Below, piece after piece: positions 63,464 to 64,000 of a stretch of 64,000 bases of DNA. The position numbers and the translations under genes were made by a program. This stretch comes from Nematostella vectensis (Eukaryota > Cnidaria > Anthozoa > Actiniaria > Edwardsiidae), in assembly GCF_932526225.1 (NCBI RefSeq), contig NC_064045.1, positions 5,283,498 through 5,347,497 on the forward strand, in the 5' to 3' direction. The notes beneath the pieces are model-generated. The model made no database searches and was not told the origin of the DNA. It worked only from the letters and a program-made list of their open reading frames with translations. Each line of letters begins with the position of its first letter. The stretch's first letter is position 1.

Positions 63464-63536
63464 GCCCGGTTAGCTCAGATGGTAGAGCATCAGACTTTTA
63501 ATCTGAGGGTCATGAGTTCGAGCCCCATATCGGGCG
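63464..63536 (+). tRNA. tRNA-Lys(UUU) 126
   Basis: G52A breaks a T-stem pair. Long spacer follows. Confidence 0.84.
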
Positions 63537-63904
63537 ACTTATTTTTCTCTTTTTAACAGAAACGTTTGCCCATCTCTCGACCTCTCTAACACATTAGCAT
63601 CAATTATTCTCGCGCTGTATTGAAAATGCTCGTATTTTAGAGCACGCAAAGCTTGGTATAGCATTATTTAAATATAAATCAGAACATTTTAGCAGGAAAA
63701 GTCTAGGAATGATATATGAAATGAATTTGAATTAATCGCTAAGGGGAATTGTCCTGACATGTTGACGCATTGACGACTGATTGATAACTGATTGTTCGTG
63801 AGCCCGTTGGTGGAAGGAGCTTTCGCTTTTATAGCTGAACCTCGTGTTCAACAGAAAAAAGTTTGCTCATCTTTTGACCTTATTTGTAAGATATTACAAC
63901 AAGC

Positions 63905-63977
63905 GCCCGGTTAGCTCAGATGGTAGAGCATCAGACGTTTAATCTGAGGGTCATGGGTTCGAGCCCCATATCGGGCG
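63905..63977 (+). tRNA. tRNA-Lys(UUU) 127, U33 lost
   Basis: T33G as in gene 120 (offset 2502). Followed by the start of a short-type spacer at the window edge. Confidence 0.76.
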
Positions 63978-64000
63978 ACTTACTTTGCACTTTTTAACAG

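Larger units (their letters stand above)
21903..64000 (+). repeat. Tandem array of 127 tRNA-Lys(UUU) genes
   Basis: Head-to-tail array on the + strand that runs off the window. Consensus gene 73 nt: GCCCGGTTAGCTCAGATGGT start, anticodon arm TCAGACTTTTAATCTGA, T arm ATGGGTTCGAGCCCCAT, end ATCGGGCG. Box A (TAGCTCAGATGG) and box B (GGTTCGAGCCC) are intact; no CCA is encoded. Start-to-start spacing is 147 bp (short, 74-bp spacer) or 441-445 bp (long, 369-bp spacer), once 273. Every spacer has a T5 terminator about 18 bp after the gene; long spacers have an extra T5 after 5 bp. All copies share both flank types, so the array grew by repeat exchange and not by scattered insertion. The left edge (21903-21954) is a diverged spacer. 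Confidence 0.97.
59932..64000 (+). repeat. Higher-order repeat of 2502 bp
   Basis: Seven-gene unit starting at 59932 and 62434. The variants G10C, G52A and T33G recur in order at offset 2502. The second unit runs off the window. Confidence 0.85.

Noticed and set aside
21955-64000. CRISPR-like array (regular repeats with spacers)
   Set aside because: Repeats are tRNA genes with cloverleaf pairing and Pol III boxes, spacers are themselves homologous, and the genome is animal.
21955-64000. tRNA-derived SINE family
   Set aside because: Copies are strictly head to tail at fixed spacing, with no A-rich tails or target-site duplications and with intact tRNA 3' ends.

Overview
The window is nuclear DNA of an invertebrate animal, probably a cnidarian. 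The evidence is intron-rich receptor guanylate cyclase genes with short exons and GT-AG introns, many small foldback DNA elements (MITEs), AT-rich introns, and eukaryotic tRNA genes without an encoded CCA. The species cannot be fixed from the sequence alone; the cnidarian call is an inference from repeat style and gene structure.

Left part (1-21,900): two receptor-type guanylate cyclase genes lie tail to tail. The left gene (+ strand, exons from 235 to 7048) enters the window inside its cyclase domain and ends in a long Ser-rich tail with a PDZ-ligand-like C-terminus. The right gene (- strand, 21 exons from 21839 down to 9039) covers most of a natriuretic-peptide-receptor-like protein: part of the extracellular ANF-receptor domain, one membrane segment, a kinase-homology pseudokinase, a coiled-coil linker and the whole cyclase domain. 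Matching cyclase exons have the same boundaries and nearly the same lengths in both genes, so they are paralogues. Their introns hold at least five MITE families, microsatellites and several local tandem duplications that copy exon edges. About 2 kb between the two 3' ends holds a TTAA-flanked MITE and no convincing gene.

Right part (21,903-64,000 and beyond): one uninterrupted head-to-tail array of tRNA-Lys(UUU) genes on the + strand. I count 127 copies in 42 kb, about 46 of them identical by eye. Two repeat units, about 147 bp (tRNA plus 74-bp spacer) and about 442 bp (tRNA plus 369-bp spacer), combine into larger repeats of 1030, 1181, 1620, 2060 and 2502 bp and into duplicated blocks more than 2 kb long, as in centromeric satellites. 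Some copies are damaged (lost U33, broken D or T arm) and two carry a UUC (Glu) anticodon in a Lys body. The array does not end inside the window.

The array begins about 60 bp upstream of the first visible exon of the right cyclase gene. That gene's signal peptide and first ligand-domain exons are therefore either beyond an intron longer than 42 kb filled with antisense tRNA genes, or missing. This junction, together with the array itself, is the main feature of the window.
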